Source of the DNA: CAZDOD01 sp964506935 | Lineage (GTDB): Bacteria; Desulfobacterota; Zymogenia; Zymogenales; Zymogenaceae | Length of the DNA: 15,677 nt | NCBI GenBank assembly: GCA_964506935.1 | Contig: CAZDOD010000055.1 | Coordinates: 1-15,677, forward strand | Direction: 5' to 3' | In this document: positions 14,657 through 15,677 of the stretch, piece after piece | Layout of the letters: each line of letters starts with the position of its first letter | How positions within the stretch are numbered: the first letter of the stretch is position 1 | Program-made: the position numbers and the translations under genes | Notes under the pieces: model-generated | Told to the model about the DNA's origin: nothing | Databases searched by the model: none | What the model saw: the letters and a program-made list of their open reading frames with translations, nothing else

Positions 14657-14878
14657 TTATTTTCTCAAATATCCCTTAAGCTCCCAAAAATCCCCCTTTT
14701 TTTTGTGTGCCAGTATATAAATCCCCCCATCATCCCCCTTTACCTTGAAGATTTCTTCGTCAGGATTGTAGTATCTATCAACGACCTCAAGGACCTTATA
14801 CTCCGCCTTGCCCAGAAAGAAGGACACGGGGCGCTCATCCGCCTTATATCCGCTGTATGTCGTGACCTTGACCTTCAT
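14657..14878 (-). CDS. Conserved small cytoplasmic protein of unknown function (73 residues)
   Basis: A 73-residue protein, no signal peptide or membrane segment, predicted mostly beta. The run YSGYKADERPVSFFLG (8-23), DRYYNPDEEIFKVKGDDGGIYIL (34-56) and a closing FWEL recall a short family I know only as hypothetical proteins from deltaproteobacteria and relatives. No function is assigned. No SD precedes the ATG. Instead a TATAAT box ends 6 bases upstream, so transcription should begin at or next to the A of the ATG and give a leaderless mRNA. It is divergent from the 114-residue membrane protein across 122 bases. Confidence 0.72.
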   Translation of the reverse strand: MKVKVTTYSGYKADERPVSFFLGKAEYKVLEVVDRYYNPDEEIFKVKGDDGGIYILAHKKKGDFWELKGYLRK

Positions 14879-14883
14879 AATTT

Positions 14884-14913
14884 ATTATATCCCCAAAAAA
14901 TATGGGGGGTCAA
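14884..14913 (-). promoter_or_regulatory. Strong promoter giving a predicted leaderless transcript
   Basis: On the minus strand TTGACC (14913-14908), an 18-base spacer and a perfect TATAAT (14889-14884). The start is expected at about 14877-14879, coinciding with the ATG at 14878. Confidence 0.6.
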
Positions 14914-14941
14914 GGCTTCGGAAATCCATGTTTTTTTGGGG
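14891..14941. repeat. Inverted repeat CCCCAAAAAA / TTTTTTGGGG spanning a divergent promoter
   Basis: The 10-base arms 14891-14900 and 14932-14941 are perfect complements. After a 1-by-2 mismatch, ATGG (14902-14905) and CCAT (14926-14929) also pair, giving 14 paired positions. One arm fills the -10/-35 spacer of the 73-residue gene's promoter and the other lies 19-28 bases upstream of its -35. It could be an operator dyad or a hairpin. Confidence 0.5.
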
Positions 14942-15000
14942 AATTTTTGGTGGAGATGAGACGTTAAATCTGTTAACATAAAGGAAATTTCGGGGCAAAA

Positions 15001-15345
15001 ATGAAGATACCGGAAGACATCAGACTCCTTCTTATCGTAATCCTGACCATGGGTATTGTGGCGGGCGTTGCTGTCTTGGCCGTCCTCATAAGCCCCGTAA
15101 TCGGCCGTTATCCCCACGAAACCGTAAGGATCATGATCGCCGTACTTCTGACCTTCGTAACGTTGAAATTCTTCCTCTATATAACCGAAGCGGTTCTTGT
15201 TGTCATGGGACGAGGGAAGGACAGAAAGCCCTCGCCGATAAAATCGGCCCACCCGATCTTCAGGACATCAATCATCATCCTGATCACTATTTTGGCCTTC
15301 GCTGGATATTACTTCCTGATAGATTACTTCAAAAATATCTTTTGA
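15001..15345 (+). CDS. Uncharacterised three-helix membrane protein (114 residues)
   Basis: Hydrophobic segments at about 9-33, 43-69 and 88-110 predict three transmembrane helices, joined by a positively charged loop (RGKDRKPSPIKS, 71-82) that should be cytoplasmic. I recognise no family motif. The N-terminus is short (MKIPEDIR), with no cleavable signal. The ATG has GGGG 5 bases upstream and AAGGA further away. A weak promoter can be drawn as TGGAGA (14951-14956), 17 bases, TAACAT (14974-14979). Its upstream region is shared with the 73-residue gene. Function unknown. Confidence 0.65.
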   Translation: MKIPEDIRLLLIVILTMGIVAGVAVLAVLISPVIGRYPHETVRIMIAVLLTFVTLKFFLYITEAVLVVMGRGKDRKPSPIKSAHPIFRTSIIILITILAFAGYYFLIDYFKNIF

Positions 15346-15350
15346 TTGGA

Positions 15351-15362
15351 ATCGGGCCCGAT
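15351..15362. repeat. 12-base perfect palindrome just after the membrane-protein gene
   Basis: ATCGGGCCCGAT is its own reverse complement and begins 6 bases after the stop. As RNA it can only form a 4-base stem with a GGCC loop and lacks a T-tract, so it is not a good terminator. Confidence 0.4.
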
Positions 15363-15486
15363 CTTTATAGAATCCAAAAAAACTCCCAAAAAGACAAAGA
15401 GTCATTCCCATCGCTTCTATTAATCCCTTGACCGCTGTCTCTTTAAAATAATCATGACCTTAATCTCTTTGAAATTCGTTTTTTTC

Positions 15487-15515
15487 TTGACAATATTTTG
15501 CCCCAATGCTATATA
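15487..15515 (+). promoter_or_regulatory. Strong outward promoter for a gene beyond the right edge
   Basis: A perfect TTGACA (15487-15492), a 17-base spacer and TATATA (15510-15515), with TATAAC two bases further on as an alternative. The start would be near 15522. The rest of 15346-15677 holds this leader and the possible gene start below. Confidence 0.6.
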
Positions 15516-15600
15516 ACACAAAGAACTCTGTGATACAAAGTAACTTTTACGATTCTATGATGCTTTAGGTTCAGGAATGCACTAAAGACGGGGAATTTGG

Positions 15601-15677
15601 GTGGAAGAAAAAAGGCGAAGATCGAAAAGGGGAAATGGAAGGGAAAGGATTTTTGTTCTCCATCACTCAGGATCCGG
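15601..15677 (+). CDS. Possible start of a gene cut by the right edge
   Basis: A GTG at 15601 with GGGG (15590-15593) seven bases upstream opens a frame that stays open to the window end (about 25 residues, arginine- and lysine-rich, then IFVLHHSGS). A competing frame begins at ATG 15635 (MEGKGFLF...) with AAGGGG only two bases away and is also open to the end. Too little is visible to choose with confidence or to name a family. The upstream promoter at 15487-15515 supports a gene starting about here. Confidence 0.3.
   Translation, partial: MEEKRRRSKRGNGRERIFVLHHSGS

Noticed and set aside
1..15677. GGATCC near both ends (4-9 and 15670-15675) as a cloning junction or terminal repeat
   Set aside because: Flanking bases differ and extend beyond the site; most likely chance.

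Overview
The window looks like ordinary chromosome from a Gram-negative bacterium with an anaerobic, Desulfobacterota-like (former Deltaproteobacteria) character. The hints are lipid A-type acyltransferases (outer membrane), a siroheme-decarboxylase subunit of the alternative heme pathway, a nickel-pincer racemase family protein, and small conserved proteins I associate with that group. This placement is inference; there is no rRNA or other marker here. I see no tRNA, rRNA, CRISPR array, insertion sequence, phage gene or integrase.

Layout. Bases 1-216 carry the tail of a gene entering from the left, possibly an FAD-dependent oxidoreductase. A PlsC-type acyltransferase (485-1225, +) follows. 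From 1462 to 13738 every gene is on the minus strand: a LarA-family protein; a stand-alone HD-GYP phosphodiesterase; an overlapping pair of a 65-residue DUF4177-like protein and an RDD membrane protein; an AhbA-like siroheme decarboxylase subunit with a TTG start; a CNNM/CorC-type membrane protein; a Ycf46-like AAA ATPase; a MoxR ATPase; two similar LpxL/HtrB-family acyltransferases; a stand-alone PAS protein; and a MscS channel. The right end has a UPF0316 (DUF5698/DUF2179) membrane protein (+), a 73-residue conserved small protein (-), a 114-residue three-helix membrane protein (+), and a strong promoter pointing out of the window.

Organisation. Most genes stand alone behind their own sigma70-type promoter: TTGAC(A/T/C/G), 17-18 bases, then a TATAAT-like box. 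These promoters help fix starts. In mscS and moxR, a longer reading frame would begin at the TTG of the -35 box itself, so the internal ATG is preferred. The only likely co-transcribed sets are DUF4177-like/RDD (26-base overlap), which may also receive transcription from ahbA 96 bases upstream, and mscS/PAS (60-base gap).

Shared themes, not one pathway. Three acyltransferases serve membrane lipids. MscS, CorC, RDD, UPF0316 and the 114-residue protein are envelope proteins. MoxR and the Ycf46-like ATPase are two AAA+ machines with no visible client. LarA and AhbA are orphans of cofactor-dependent pathways whose partners lie elsewhere. I did not find a convincing new multigene system. The best leads are the altered catalytic motif in both LpxL-like paralogs, a predicted leaderless gene under an inverted-repeat promoter (14878-14941), and a terminator whose loop holds the next gene's -35 box (5208-5248).
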